DNA of 63,534 nt from JAHBNG01 sp039028975 (GTDB lineage: Bacteria > Chloroflexota > Anaerolineae > Caldilineales > Caldilineaceae). A program made the translations under genes and the position numbers. Below, piece by piece: positions 34,582 through 44,569 of this stretch (position 1 is the first letter of the stretch; every line of letters starts with the position of its first letter). Below the pieces are notes generated by a model. That model did not search any database, had not been told where the DNA came from, and saw only the letters and a list, made by a program, of their open reading frames with translations. The stretch covers positions 1 to 63,534 of the forward strand of contig JBCCHB010000096.1 in NCBI GenBank assembly GCA_039028975.1. The letters run 5' to 3'.

Positions 34582-36678
34582 CTACTCAGGCTCCTTAACA
34601 TCGCCCCGAGCAAAGATACTGGCCACGTAGTTCAACACATCTGTTGCCGACGTATCGTTATAACCGAAGTTCTTGATCAGACGAGCCTTCACCACATCGA
34701 TCTTCTCCTGCATCTCGGGATCAACAACGCTACTCACCAAGGAAGTCAACTTAATACTATCCTTCTGATCTTCGAAGAGTTTGAGTTCCAGCGCTTTGCG
34801 CAACCTTTCATTGGAATCCCACTCAAACTTCTTCCCGTCAATGGCCAGGGCACCGATGTAGTTCATGATTTCACGGCGAAAATCATCCTTACGCCCTTCG
34901 GGAATATCAATTTTCTCTTCAATGGAGCGCATGAGTCGTTCATCCGGCTCTTCACTTTGGCCCGTATAGGGATTCTTCAGCTTCTCATGTTGGGTATAGG
35001 CGCGCAGGTTATCAATATAGTTGGCGGCGAGCCGACGAATTGCTGACTCATCGGCGGTGATGGCACGCTGCACTTCGTTCTTAACAATCTCGTCATATTC
35101 TTTCATCACCACAGTCAATAAAGAGGAATATCGTTCTCTATCCCGCTGATTAGTAATCAAAGAGTGGTGAGATAAACCATCTTCCAATTCCCGCATGACC
35201 ATGAATGGATTCAGCGTATCGGTATCACTATACGCAACGAGTGCATTTGAGATTTTGTCCTGCACATAGCGCGGTGAGATACCACCCATTCCTTCGTTGG
35301 GCGATTCGGACTTTAGCTCGCGTACCGTCTCTTCCGTAAAGCCTGGTAAGCTGCGCCCATCATAGAGTTTAAGCTTTTGCATCAGGGTTAGGGTGGCGTG
35401 TTTGGGTTCATCTAAGCGGGTTAAGACAGCCCACATGGCAGCCACCTCTAAGGTGTGGGGGGCAATGTGCTTGGCTTTGACTGATTTGCGGTTAAAATCC
35501 CGTTCATAGATCTGGATCTCATCGCTATAGCGGGTTACGTAGGGTATATCGATTTTAACAGTGCGGTCGCGCAGGGCTTGCATGTAATCATTGGCCAGAA
35601 GCTTGCGATACTCAGGTTCGTTTGTGTGGCCAATGATCACCTCATCGATATCAGTTTGAGCGAACTTTTTGGGCTTGATCTTTCGCTCTTGTGATGCGGT
35701 GAGCAGATCATAGAGGAACGCCACATCAAGCTTCAAAACCTCCACGAATTCTACGAGCCCACGATTGGCAATATTCAGTTCGCCGTCAAAATTGAATGCA
35801 CGAGGGTCAGAATCGGATCCATACTCAGCGATTTTACGGTAATTGATATCGCCTGTTAGCTCTGTTGAATCCTGATTCTTCTCATCTTTGGGCTGAAACG
35901 TGCCAATGCCAACGCGATCCTGTTCCGAAAGAACGAGCCGCTTTACACGCACATGCTCGATGACTTTACTCCAGTCGCCCTCATACGTTGCCATTAGGGA
36001 GCGATAGACGTGGCGACAGGCGGGACAAAGCTCACCGCGGATAACGGTTGTATAACCCATTCCGTTGTTGTCTGCGTTATGACTTCCGCTGCCATTTTCT
36101 TTAGTGCTACCGTTTTGATGACCGTTCATCAATTCAGCCACAATCTTAGGCCGGGCGTTTGTAGGAACCAGATGTAGAGGGTCTTCATGCATGGGGCAAG
36201 CCATCTGCCCATCGGGCGTCTCCCATTCCAACGTATATAAAGCGCCTTCGTCATTAGCGGTATAACGCTCAAGCCCTTTTTTAAGAAGCCGTACAATCGT
36301 GCTTTTGGAACTGCCAACGGGTCCATGGAGGAGCAAAACTCTTCTCTCGGTGCCATATCCCTGAGCGGCCGATTGAAAAATCTGCACTAATTCCATAAGC
36401 TGTTTATCCAAACCAAAGACAGCATCCGCGCCGTCGTCAAATGGATCATCAAAGAAGTTATAGTGGGTTAGCTCTTCGCGCAAGGTTGTATACGTGTGGC
36501 TGCCATACGAAATAATCATATCATACAGGCGTTGAAAGGCGGTTCGCGCAACCAGGGGCTTCTGCTTAACCAGCTCCAGATAGTCGGCAAAGGAACCCGT
36601 CCAGTGCTGTTCCTTGAAGGCCGAAATATCCTGCATGTTCTGAATTTCCAATACCAAATTACTTCCCAAATGGTTCAT
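34582..36678 (-). CDS. prkA: PrkA family AAA+ serine protein kinase
   Basis: 698 residues beginning at an ATG with AGGAG nine bases upstream. The PrkA AAA+ domain has the P-loop GPVGSSKSTIVRLLKKGL, and residues from about 520 match the PrkA C-terminal kinase-like region. A Cys pair pattern (CPM near residue 170, CPACRH near 228) is typical of the family. PrkA phosphorylates protein substrates in Bacillus and, as YeaG, acts in the E. coli stress response; some reports assign it an AAA+ protease activity. It leads the PrkA-YhbH-SpoVR operon. In a lineage not known to sporulate, a starvation role is inferred. Confidence 0.92.
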   Translation of the reverse strand: MNHLGSNLVLEIQNMQDISAFKEQHWTGSFADYLELVKQKPLVARTAFQRLYDMIISYGSHTYTTLREELTHYNFFDDPFDDGADAVFGLDKQLMELVQIFQSAAQGYGTERRVLLLHGPVGSSKSTIVRLLKKGLERYTANDEGALYTLEWETPDGQMACPMHEDPLHLVPTNARPKIVAELMNGHQNGSTKENGSGSHNADNNGMGYTTVIRGELCPACRHVYRSLMATYEGDWSKVIEHVRVKRLVLSEQDRVGIGTFQPKDEKNQDSTELTGDINYRKIAEYGSDSDPRAFNFDGELNIANRGLVEFVEVLKLDVAFLYDLLTASQERKIKPKKFAQTDIDEVIIGHTNEPEYRKLLANDYMQALRDRTVKIDIPYVTRYSDEIQIYERDFNRKSVKAKHIAPHTLEVAAMWAVLTRLDEPKHATLTLMQKLKLYDGRSLPGFTEETVRELKSESPNEGMGGISPRYVQDKISNALVAYSDTDTLNPFMVMRELEDGLSHHSLITNQRDRERYSSLLTVVMKEYDEIVKNEVQRAITADESAIRRLAANYIDNLRAYTQHEKLKNPYTGQSEEPDERLMRSIEEKIDIPEGRKDDFRREIMNYIGALAIDGKKFEWDSNERLRKALELKLFEDQKDSIKLTSLVSSVVDPEMQEKIDVVKARLIKNFGYNDTSATDVLNYVASIFARGDVKEPE

Positions 36679-36772
36679 AGCTGCAATCTCCTAATACAAT
36701 TGAACGTAAATCCGCTCAAGCTATACATATCCAGCTCGTATCCCATACAGTAACTTATTTTTTAACAACAAA

Positions 36773-36794
36773 GGCCAACCCTAGTGGGTTGGCC
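36773..36794 (-). terminator. Strong hairpin upstream of prkA
   Basis: ggccaacc (36773-36780) and ggttggcc (36787-36794) form a perfect 8-bp stem with a six-base loop. On the minus strand it is followed by TTTGTTGTT, so it could end transcripts coming from the upstream hydrolase gene and insulate the prkA promoter. The role is inferred. Confidence 0.4.
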
Positions 36795-37654
36795 CGAGTC
36801 CGCATTCGTTGGTCTGACCATCGTGGATAGTTGCACACCATCATGGACGACGACAATGATTTGTGATACCTGTCTCCATGAACCGTTGCAGGTTGTCTGA
36901 GGGCGATTCATAACCAGGGGTACGTGATAGAAGCGCCTGCTACAACGATCTGTTGACTAAATCAAAAATCAAGATGCGATATATATGCTTATCTACCACT
37001 TCAAAAACTAGTATGCTTTACCTTTTTGAAAGCTACAGTTTGTCCATCGAAAACAGATATCCGTATTCACATCAGTTACAATGCAATATATCTGTTGACG
37101 TATGATAGATAAGTGTCAAATTATGTATCTCCCGAGCCGATATGAAACCTTTCCCCTAGATGTCAGATAGCGTTATGATTTAGACTACATAAACTGCTGG
37201 TAAACTTGTCTACCAAATCGTGCTATAGTCCGCCAGTAAAATTTTCTCTCGATTTTTGCTCAACACAATCTGAAGAATCTCAAAAAGAGAGGGTAAATTT
37301 TATCTGACTCTCCGTATAGTCTAAACACACTACCTTAGAGTTTGATGAAATTGCAATGAATGAATTCTATAGTCAGTCAATCGAAATGTCACCCTTTCAG
37401 CTCTGCCCAGGACTAGCACAAGGAACCGAAGAATCTCTCATTAACATTGCGCGCGACTGTTAGTCAACTCCGTCTTAAATAATGACGGGTGATCTTTCTG
37501 GTAGAACTGACAAAAACTACGGGTATTCCACTGTTCGCAGTCGATACCTAACATCTTACTTCAAAACGTGCATGATACGCAAACCGTTCCAAAATGGCTC
37601 AATTACTTGGCTACGCTACCTGTCCGTTTTGGATTCGCTGAAAATCAATCTACA
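36795..37654. other. 860-bp AT-rich intergenic stretch without a recognised gene
   Basis: I see no gene here. An 82-codon frame at 37482-37730 has an unconvincing composition and runs into a palindromic element. A degenerate REP-like unit lies at about 37383-37452 (aaatgtcac ... ccgaagaatctctc ... attgcgcg). The stretch probably also carries the prkA promoter and decayed sequence. Confidence 0.5.
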
Positions 37655-37731
37655 TTGCGGTCGTTTTGAAAACAGGTGTTTTCCGAAACTCTACCAGAAA
37701 GAGCAAACACTTGTTTTCAAACGGAGCTGAG
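37655..37731. repeat. 77-bp palindromic element, copy A
   Basis: The inverted arms (cgttttgaaaacaggtgttt and aaacacttgttttcaaacg) flank a short centre. It is about 87% identical by eye to the reverse complement of copy B (38956-39032) and clearly related to copy C (52618-52693). The left arm itself contains the palindrome gaaaacaggtgttttc. It lies 128 bp downstream of the membrane hydrolase gene. Confidence 0.75.
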
Positions 37732-37858
37732 TCGAGTAAGCGAAGGCCTAAATAGATGCACAGATAGGTTTGGCAAACTGGGTATCTTCATATGGCGAAT
37801 GATAATCGAATAGTGTCACCAATGAGCCACTGCCGTAACTTGAAACTGTTCGTTTAAT

Positions 37859-38527
37859 TTAAGCAGGTGTACGAAAGCGCCTCTGCAACCAACCCCACAT
37901 ATTCGTACGATAGATCCAAAGAAAATAGATGATTAGGGCAATGTCCAAGGCTGTTTCAAAGTAGGTCCACTCCCGACCGTAATATTCGGGATCCCAATAG
38001 CTAATCGGGCTAATAAATCGCCATGACCAGTTGAGTGGAAACAAGAGCAGAGGGCCATCGTCTACATGAAGTGGGATGTCGAGCAGGGTGTGGAACATGG
38101 CCGCAATGGAGAGCCAGAAAAACCAGCCAGCCCATGGGGTATTGCGCTTCCAAAACCAATATGCGGCAGCAATATAAACAATCAACAGCAGCGGGCTGTG
38201 AAAGAGTTGCTGAATGGTGATGACCCACGGGTTTTCAAAGAACCAGACATCAAAGAGGCGAAGGGTTAAGGAAGCATCCAACCACTCTTGAGGTGTGGGT
38301 TGTCCAGGCTCTAACTGCTCAAAGTCAACGACATCAAAAGCGCCGACAATCATATCACGGATGATAAACGCAATCGATAGGATAGTCAACAGAAAATCCG
38401 GAATGAACGAGCCAACAATCAGAGCGCTCATGGTCACAGGAGGCAGGGCATCCGGATCTTTCTCAACACGTTTATCGAGCGGCCTCTTAAACGCTGCGGC
38501 AAGTAAAGCATGAGAATAAGTGTTCAA
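37859..38527 (-). CDS. Membrane-bound metal-dependent hydrolase (YdjM/DUF457-like)
   Basis: The 222-residue protein starts MNTYSHALL and has about five membrane segments. Conserved polar positions match the family: SHA at the N-terminus, GSFIPDF, LFHSPLLL, and FHTLLDIPLHVDDGP followed by LLFPL. These His and Asp residues are thought to bind metal in the DUF457/YdjM group of inner-membrane proteins, which is LexA-controlled in E. coli. The physiological substrate is unknown. The gene stands alone among repeat-rich DNA. Confidence 0.72.
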   Translation of the reverse strand: MNTYSHALLAAAFKRPLDKRVEKDPDALPPVTMSALIVGSFIPDFLLTILSIAFIIRDMIVGAFDVVDFEQLEPGQPTPQEWLDASLTLRLFDVWFFENPWVITIQQLFHSPLLLIVYIAAAYWFWKRNTPWAGWFFWLSIAAMFHTLLDIPLHVDDGPLLLFPLNWSWRFISPISYWDPEYYGREWTYFETALDIALIIYFLWIYRTNMWGWLQRRFRTPA

Positions 38528-38955
38528 GGTTTATTATCCACTCCAAGCTAAATCGACAAGTTTCAGTAATTCACGATTTGGTTGGAAAATGTCATTTCGA
38601 GGAGGAACGACGAGAAATCTGATGGCCGACTGGGAAGATCTCTCGTCGAGATGACATCCGTTGAAAATGTGAGCGACTGAGTTTGGAAATTGAGTACAAT
38701 CTACTACGCTCACTTGTAGTATAGTGCCACACCTAGACATAATCTGTAGGCGATCACAACTTTCCAGTATGTATGTTGCACGCTCAATACATTACTCAGG
38801 AATCAGGATCAAATAATACCCGAAATTTCGACACTGTCATCTCGGGTACCCGAGAGATCATGCGTTAGGTTTAATGTAATTCTCGTTCCATAGTTGATCG
38901 CAATGTCATCCCCAGTCAGACCAAGAATCTTTCACTGATATTGCGCTCAGCTATA
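38528..38955. repeat. Intergenic block of degenerate REP-like palindromes
   Basis: Three related inverted units are visible: 38589-38657 (atgtcatttcga ... tcgagatgacat), 38841-38854 (ctcgggtacccgag) with flanking gtcat/agatcatg, and 38900-38945 (gcaatgtcat ... ctgatattgcg). They share atgtcat and agaatct-like strings with units at 29673-29718 and 37383-37452. No gene is seen. Confidence 0.5.
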
Positions 38956-39032
38956 CTCAGCTCCGTTTGAAAACAGGTGTTTGGTCACTCTGTTAGAACT
39001 TCGGAAAACACCTGTTTTCAAATCGACCGCAG
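38956..39032. repeat. 77-bp palindromic element, copy B (inverted relative to A)
   Basis: Arms share the 17-bp perfect core tttgaaaacaggtgttt (within 38964-38982) with its complement near 39004-39022. The element begins ctcagctccgtttg and ends cgaccgcag. It lies about 30 bp beyond the stop codon of the third giant exoprotein gene and could act as its 3' hairpin. Confidence 0.78.
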
Positions 39033-39061
39033 TATAATACTGGGAAGGTTTTGCACAACGG

Positions 39062-42000
39062 CTACTGGGTCATCATCGGTAGATAGACATTTTTGGTTAC
39101 TTTTGGTGGTTCAATCTCCTCTACTTCACCATCAATCATTTCAATGGCACCGATATCGCACTGTTCTTGCTGGGGTCGCGGAACACCCCGCTGATCGGTC
39201 TCTAGATCGCACCGACCGGCGTCGATGACTGGGCTATCGGTAGCTGGCGTATGGGCATATGTACTGGCCGCGCTAAGGGCCAAATTCTCCATGCTGAATG
39301 ATGAGTCAATGATGTTGGTGGCTGTCTCACCTAGAATGGTGCAATCAGTCAGATTATCCAATAGGTTATGGCCATCTGACTGGAAGGTAAATCCACAAAC
39401 AGGACCAAAGGATGCTATGTTGTCTGCCACAATCGTGTTGGCTAGACGTACACCCATCGCATCGCTATTGTTGATACCTCCTCCAGCGTTGGTGGCCACG
39501 TTGCTCACCAGCGTCACATTCCGTAGCAACGCTGCACCACCCAACGCCTGCAGCCCGCCACCACTTCCCGCCCGGTTGCCGCTCACGGTCACATTCTCTA
39601 GAGTGATTTGAGCTTGGTTCAGCAACCCGCCACCGCTAGCTTGGCCTGCATCATTTCCAGTAATTGAGCTGGCGGAAATTTCCATCGAACCGCCCATGTT
39701 GGCAATGCCACCACCACCCAATGATTCATTAGCATTGACGCTAACGTTGATCAGAGTAACCACTCCGTCTACATTGCGTAATCCACCGCCATAGCTACTT
39801 GCCTCGTCATTTGGTTTCCCCCCTGTAAGGGCTACGCCACGAATCGACACTACGGCACCATTAAGCACATCGATGACCCGGTCTTGCCCATTGGCGTTGA
39901 TGGTGGTTTCATCAGCACCTAGGCCGATAAGATCTAGATCGTCAGTTATATCCAAGTCACCATTGGCGGCTGCATCTTCGGAGGGGCGCGACGCTGCACC
40001 CAGGAATGCAGCCATGACGGTCGCACTATCCAAATTGAGCATGTAGGTCTGTCGCGGGAGGGCGATTCTCTGTTTGCCAGGTAATGCATTGGCCTCCTGA
40101 ATGGCTGCCCGCAAAGTACACACCCCCTCGGTGGTTTCGCACAGACCATCACCTAGCGTCGAATCGTTGCCTTCAAGTGGTGAGTTGACCAAGAAGTCCG
40201 CATCCGGCAGCATGGTCATCCGCACTTCGTCATCGTTATTCTCTGGCACTGGATCAGACGTTGTGCTACTGATTTCGGCTCGCACATCAACCTCAGTCCC
40301 AACGGCCAATGCAGGATCGACGTCGACAACGATACGGATGGTGGCGACCGCATCAGGTGCTAAGGCATTGAAGGCACAAGTAAGATTCTTGCCGTTGGGT
40401 GCGCAAGTACCGCTGCTGGTCGTGGCCAATCGATAGGTTAACCCTTCACCCAGGGTTTCTCGAATCTGCACGTCTGCCGCCGTTATGCCCCCATCGCTGG
40501 AAGGCAGGTTGATCGCTAAGAGCTCATAGCTAAGCGTCAAACGGGTGGGTGAGGCAGTACTATTGCCTTGCCTTTGCAGGGCCAGATCGGCCATCTCCTC
40601 GACAACGATGGGTTGGGCAATCACGTCATTTGCCCCTGATGGATCGGTGACAGTCAGCGTGAGATTGTAGGTTCCTGGGTTCCTGTAGGTATGATACGCT
40701 AAAATTGAGCGTGTAATGACTCCGCTTTCGTTAATCACGGGTCCACTTAAGGTCCCATCGTTTTGGGCTACGCCTTCCCCTTCATTTGTGCCGTCACCCC
40801 AGTCAATTACAACGGTCAGATCATCATCGATTTCCGCATCAACTGCAGTGGCTTGAAGCGCGAAGGGAAATCCTACGCCAGCCTGAAATGATTCGGTATC
40901 CAATCTAAGAACCGGGCTATCATTGACAGGAATCATCTGAATGAGGAATTCCTCTGGCTGAGAGAGCGAGCGACCATCGCTGACGGTAAAGAAGAAGCCA
41001 TCTTCATCATCAAAGTTCTCTCGGGGTGTGTAGATCAGATTAGGCGAGGTGCCGGATAGGCTGCCATCAGCGGGTGGATTCACTACCTGGAAGGTGAGCG
41101 TATCCAATGAACCATCGATGTCATATCCCTCTAAGACCAGTGCAGTCGGCATATCCTCTGTGACGCTGATGGCCAGGCCCGCAGTGGCTTGGGGTGGGCG
41201 GAAGTTCCGCGTGACGTTAATTTCGACGGTGGCGGGAGGGCTGTGGAGGGTTTCGCCATCGCTGTTGCGAAATCCATCTGTGGCAGAAAAGGTGAATCGA
41301 TCTGTGCCGACAAAGTTATTCTCAGACTGGTACTCCACCCAGGCTGAGCGTTCGTCAATTCCATGGATCACGGCTGCATCAAAGACATGGACGATCTCGC
41401 GGAAGCTATCTAGAATAAAGAAGCTGCCTCGGTTCACCGCTATGTTGCTGGGGCTACCAAAGTCCCCTAATACAAATCCGCTTCCATCACCGCTAGATCG
41501 GGCCTCACCAGCAAATAATCCTTCACTACTAAAGCGCTGTACCCGATCATTGCCACTATCGGCTACATAGAGAACATCATTGGGGTCGAAGGCAAGGGCT
41601 GCTGCATTCTCAAATTGTCCAGGTCTATCTCCAGACTCTTTACCACCTTCATCGATGAGACAGGTCTCGTCTGTACAACTGTAGCCAACACTGCGACCGT
41701 TTACGTAATCGCAATCGGGACCGCTATCACACTTGCCCATCCAGCCAATCAACTCGCCCAAGGTGACGGTGCCGTCGGCCTCTATGGTGGCAGGCGCAAA
41801 TTTGTAGATGCGATGGAAACCGCCGCCTTCTTCTTCGGCAATGATATGAACGGCCCCTTTCGTATCCAGGGCAATATCCCGAATGCGACGTAAGCGCATG
41901 GCATCGACACCCACACCAGGAAAATCACCCCATTTGGTTGATTGGACAATAGAAGAGGAGTAGATCTGCACGCCGAGCAGATCCAGACAATCCTCAGGCC

Positions 42001-44542
42001 CTCGATCGGTACTGTTGTTGCAGGGCCCGGGCTTAAGGGCCACCATGCCCTTCAAATTCTGATTTTGGTCGCCAATGACATAAAGCACACCATTTGTATT
42101 GTCCCATGCCGCGGCACCGGCATTTTTATACTCTGGCCCACGACGAGTTTGCTCTTCTCCTACATAAATATCGTTGATCTCATTCCACAGTGTATAGGTC
42201 TGTAGTTCGACAACTGGCTGGGCTGCATTGTTTGGCTGAATAGTGGAGATGTTGACCAAGCTGTTGCCGGTTGAACTGCCGTCGCTTTGGGTGGCGATAA
42301 TCGTGCCACGACCTAGGTTGAACTTGATATCGCGCAGAGGACGGCTGTCGCTGCTGCGTTCCTGCTCACCTACGTAAAGGCCATTCTGATCCCAGACCGA
42401 AATACGGGGGGAGCCATTGGGTGCAACGGTACTGCCGTCCCCGTGGTGGCACCTGCGATAGGCCGAATCATATATGTAGGTATAGCCGTCATCATCTACG
42501 GCAATGTAATCAATCCCGCTCACAAAATCCTTGGGCAGATCCTCCCGGCGGATATCCTCTTCACAGAGCTGCTTTATATACTCGCGCATGGCATCGCTGC
42601 TTTGGGCCACTTGCCAAGCAAATTCTTCCCCTTCAGCGGCGGCAATCTGGGGGCTGTAGCGGGCGGCCATGCGGTAATCATCTATAAAGTAGGGGTAGAG
42701 CGGGGCGATAAAGAAGCCATGTTCTGGCTGACTTTCGATAGAGAACCAAAGGGGATCGGGGTCTCCTGATGACGCAGTATCGCCGTCCTGACCACGTACG
42801 GTGATGGTGATCGGCTCGAATGAAATGGCAGATAACGCATTGGGACCTGTCTGTTCGAACGCAGTGGGCAGATTGTTGGTCCCTGGCTCTTTCAGATTAA
42901 CGACCTGAACTGAATCTTTGGTCGCTTCTGAGACATTGCCCGAGAAGTCTGTGGCAAGCCAGTTGATATAGTAGATGCCTTGCGTAAATTGACTCGGCCC
43001 ATCATTGGAAATTGTCGGGCGCAGATCGGCGACATCAAAGACTTGGGGAGAGCCTAATGAAAGCGTCATCAGTTCGGTGGCTGTTGCCTCCATAATGAGT
43101 GGCGGCGGAGCTACCAGAATCGGTGGCTTGGTATCAACGACGGTCACTTGCTGGGTCACCGTGGTCTGGTTGACGCCCCCTGCATCACTGGCTGCACCAT
43201 TGTCCGTGGCTGTCCAACTGATTTCAGAGGAGATGCTGGTGCCATCTTCTTGCAAACTTAGGGGCCAGAAGCGGGGCGTGTTGTAGGTGAGCCCTGGCGT
43301 GGGATCGCAATCGTCTGTAATGTTGAGCTGCCGCTTGAGCATGTTGATATGGTGGCCTGATGAGACGCCACCTGGCTCCAAAGCTTCAACTGTGACGGGA
43401 GTGTTGCCCGTGATAGACGGCGCATTCTTATCCAGCACATAGATGCGTTGGAACTTGATGGTAGTCTTGTCGTGGGTATAGCCGGTGAGGAAGTAGCTAT
43501 CGAGGACGAATCCCACAGACTTCTTTGCCGCTTTCTTGGCCAGCTTTTTCTTACCAAACTTGAGTATTTTCTTTTTGGTCTTCTTTGCTCCATTCTTGGC
43601 AATGTCCACATAGACATCTTTGGCTGAATTTTTAGCAGCCTTGATCCAGCCTTTGATTGTCTGTTTCCAGGTCTTTTTGGCCGTCTCCTTTTTGGCTTTC
43701 TCTTTGGCTGCACCAATGCCCGATAGATCCGGAATCCAGACAAGATCTTCGCCAGCAATCAGCGTATCAGCCGTCCACTCTACCGAATGGGAGCCCGCAT
43801 AAAACTCAACCTCGGTTAGGCTCGTCCGTTTGCCAGAATGAATGGCCGTGACGTACACATCCGAATTAAAGTGATAGATCTCTGGCACCCCTAGCTCACC
43901 CCAGTTGGAAGGCCAGGCGGCCGACGAAAAGATGGGGTTGACGATGAAGTAGATGTTGGAATATTCACCACTGGTTTCATTGGATAGATAGCCAAAGTCG
44001 CTATTGAGTGCCTGCTCCAACTCTGCCCGAAAATTAGTGGGCAGCTCCAACTCAGGATCTTTAATAATCTGTTCGATGATCTGGTTATCCAGTACTAGTT
44101 GGTCAAGGAGATCGCGCGGGATGGGGATCTCTACGGTCGCTGTACAGCTAGAGGGTTCCAGAACCAGAGCGGCTGGCGCTTCCAGAAAGGGACGGCAGTG
44201 CTTCAATTCCACATTGGCCCAGTGAGCCGTACCGTCTGCAGCAATGGCCGCAGCCTTGAAAGGCGTAAACCCCAAACCCGTAGAAAGGGCCGTCGCGGCT
44301 AGGTGGACACCAGTCCATGAATCGATACAGACCAGAGGACTCTCTTCTCCGTTTTGGAAATCCGAGTTTGCTGGATCAACAGCAGGAGACGTGGACATGC
44401 TGTCTGGTGAACTAGCCTGATCTATTTCTATTTCCTGTTGGTTTGCGTGTTCACGGGATTCGGCCTGAGCGATTGAAGCGAATGTGAGGCAAAGAAGCAA
44501 ATTCGAGAAAAAAACGAATAGCAAAGTGCGAAATAAACTCAT
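39062..44542 (-). CDS. Giant secreted multidomain protein (HYR, NHL, PKD, DUF11, CSLREA, beta-helix)
   Basis: The start is the ATG with GGAG upstream that gives a clean signal peptide ending SIAQA; 1,826 residues. Order: an N-terminal Ig-like region, a Lys-rich block (bases about 43520-43715), HYR-like modules with VVDTKPPI, NHL-type repeats (about 41400-42450), cadherin-like modules (PVNDSPV), a PKD domain with FDWGDGT-like IDWGDGTN, a DUF11 repeat (bases about 40220-40580), a CSLREA domain (GDGLCETTEGVCTLRAAI) and a parallel beta-helix with repeated GGGLxN motifs. It ends KNVYLPMMTQ. The CSLREA/beta-helix pair is typical of surface or secreted proteins. A large adhesin or carbohydrate-binding exoprotein is inferred. 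Confidence 0.82.
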   Translation of the reverse strand: MSLFRTLLFVFFSNLLLCLTFASIAQAESREHANQQEIEIDQASSPDSMSTSPAVDPANSDFQNGEESPLVCIDSWTGVHLAATALSTGLGFTPFKAAAIAADGTAHWANVELKHCRPFLEAPAALVLEPSSCTATVEIPIPRDLLDQLVLDNQIIEQIIKDPELELPTNFRAELEQALNSDFGYLSNETSGEYSNIYFIVNPIFSSAAWPSNWGELGVPEIYHFNSDVYVTAIHSGKRTSLTEVEFYAGSHSVEWTADTLIAGEDLVWIPDLSGIGAAKEKAKKETAKKTWKQTIKGWIKAAKNSAKDVYVDIAKNGAKKTKKKILKFGKKKLAKKAAKKSVGFVLDSYFLTGYTHDKTTIKFQRIYVLDKNAPSITGNTPVTVEALEPGGVSSGHHINMLKRQLNITDDCDPTPGLTYNTPRFWPLSLQEDGTSISSEISWTATDNGAASDAGGVNQTTVTQQVTVVDTKPPILVAPPPLIMEATATELMTLSLGSPQVFDVADLRPTISNDGPSQFTQGIYYINWLATDFSGNVSEATKDSVQVVNLKEPGTNNLPTAFEQTGPNALSAISFEPITITVRGQDGDTASSGDPDPLWFSIESQPEHGFFIAPLYPYFIDDYRMAARYSPQIAAAEGEEFAWQVAQSSDAMREYIKQLCEEDIRREDLPKDFVSGIDYIAVDDDGYTYIYDSAYRRCHHGDGSTVAPNGSPRISVWDQNGLYVGEQERSSDSRPLRDIKFNLGRGTIIATQSDGSSTGNSLVNISTIQPNNAAQPVVELQTYTLWNEINDIYVGEEQTRRGPEYKNAGAAAWDNTNGVLYVIGDQNQNLKGMVALKPGPCNNSTDRGPEDCLDLLGVQIYSSSIVQSTKWGDFPGVGVDAMRLRRIRDIALDTKGAVHIIAEEEGGGFHRIYKFAPATIEADGTVTLGELIGWMGKCDSGPDCDYVNGRSVGYSCTDETCLIDEGGKESGDRPGQFENAAALAFDPNDVLYVADSGNDRVQRFSSEGLFAGEARSSGDGSGFVLGDFGSPSNIAVNRGSFFILDSFREIVHVFDAAVIHGIDERSAWVEYQSENNFVGTDRFTFSATDGFRNSDGETLHSPPATVEINVTRNFRPPQATAGLAISVTEDMPTALVLEGYDIDGSLDTLTFQVVNPPADGSLSGTSPNLIYTPRENFDDEDGFFFTVSDGRSLSQPEEFLIQMIPVNDSPVLRLDTESFQAGVGFPFALQATAVDAEIDDDLTVVIDWGDGTNEGEGVAQNDGTLSGPVINESGVITRSILAYHTYRNPGTYNLTLTVTDPSGANDVIAQPIVVEEMADLALQRQGNSTASPTRLTLSYELLAINLPSSDGGITAADVQIRETLGEGLTYRLATTSSGTCAPNGKNLTCAFNALAPDAVATIRIVVDVDPALAVGTEVDVRAEISSTTSDPVPENNDDEVRMTMLPDADFLVNSPLEGNDSTLGDGLCETTEGVCTLRAAIQEANALPGKQRIALPRQTYMLNLDSATVMAAFLGAASRPSEDAAANGDLDITDDLDLIGLGADETTINANGQDRVIDVLNGAVVSIRGVALTGGKPNDEASSYGGGLRNVDGVVTLINVSVNANESLGGGGIANMGGSMEISASSITGNDAGQASGGGLLNQAQITLENVTVSGNRAGSGGGLQALGGAALLRNVTLVSNVATNAGGGINNSDAMGVRLANTIVADNIASFGPVCGFTFQSDGHNLLDNLTDCTILGETATNIIDSSFSMENLALSAASTYAHTPATDSPVIDAGRCDLETDQRGVPRPQQEQCDIGAIEMIDGEVEEIEPPKVTKNVYLPMMTQ

Positions 44543-44569
44543 ACTGATTACTCCAGAAGGGTACATCTC

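Noticed and set aside
37482..37730. 82-codon plus-strand frame
   Set aside because: Its 3' half is inside palindromic element copy A, with no ribosome binding site or recognisable family.
44004..44302. Plus-strand frames opposite the third giant exoprotein gene
   Set aside because: They are antisense shadows of a clearly coding frame with signal peptide and domain hits.
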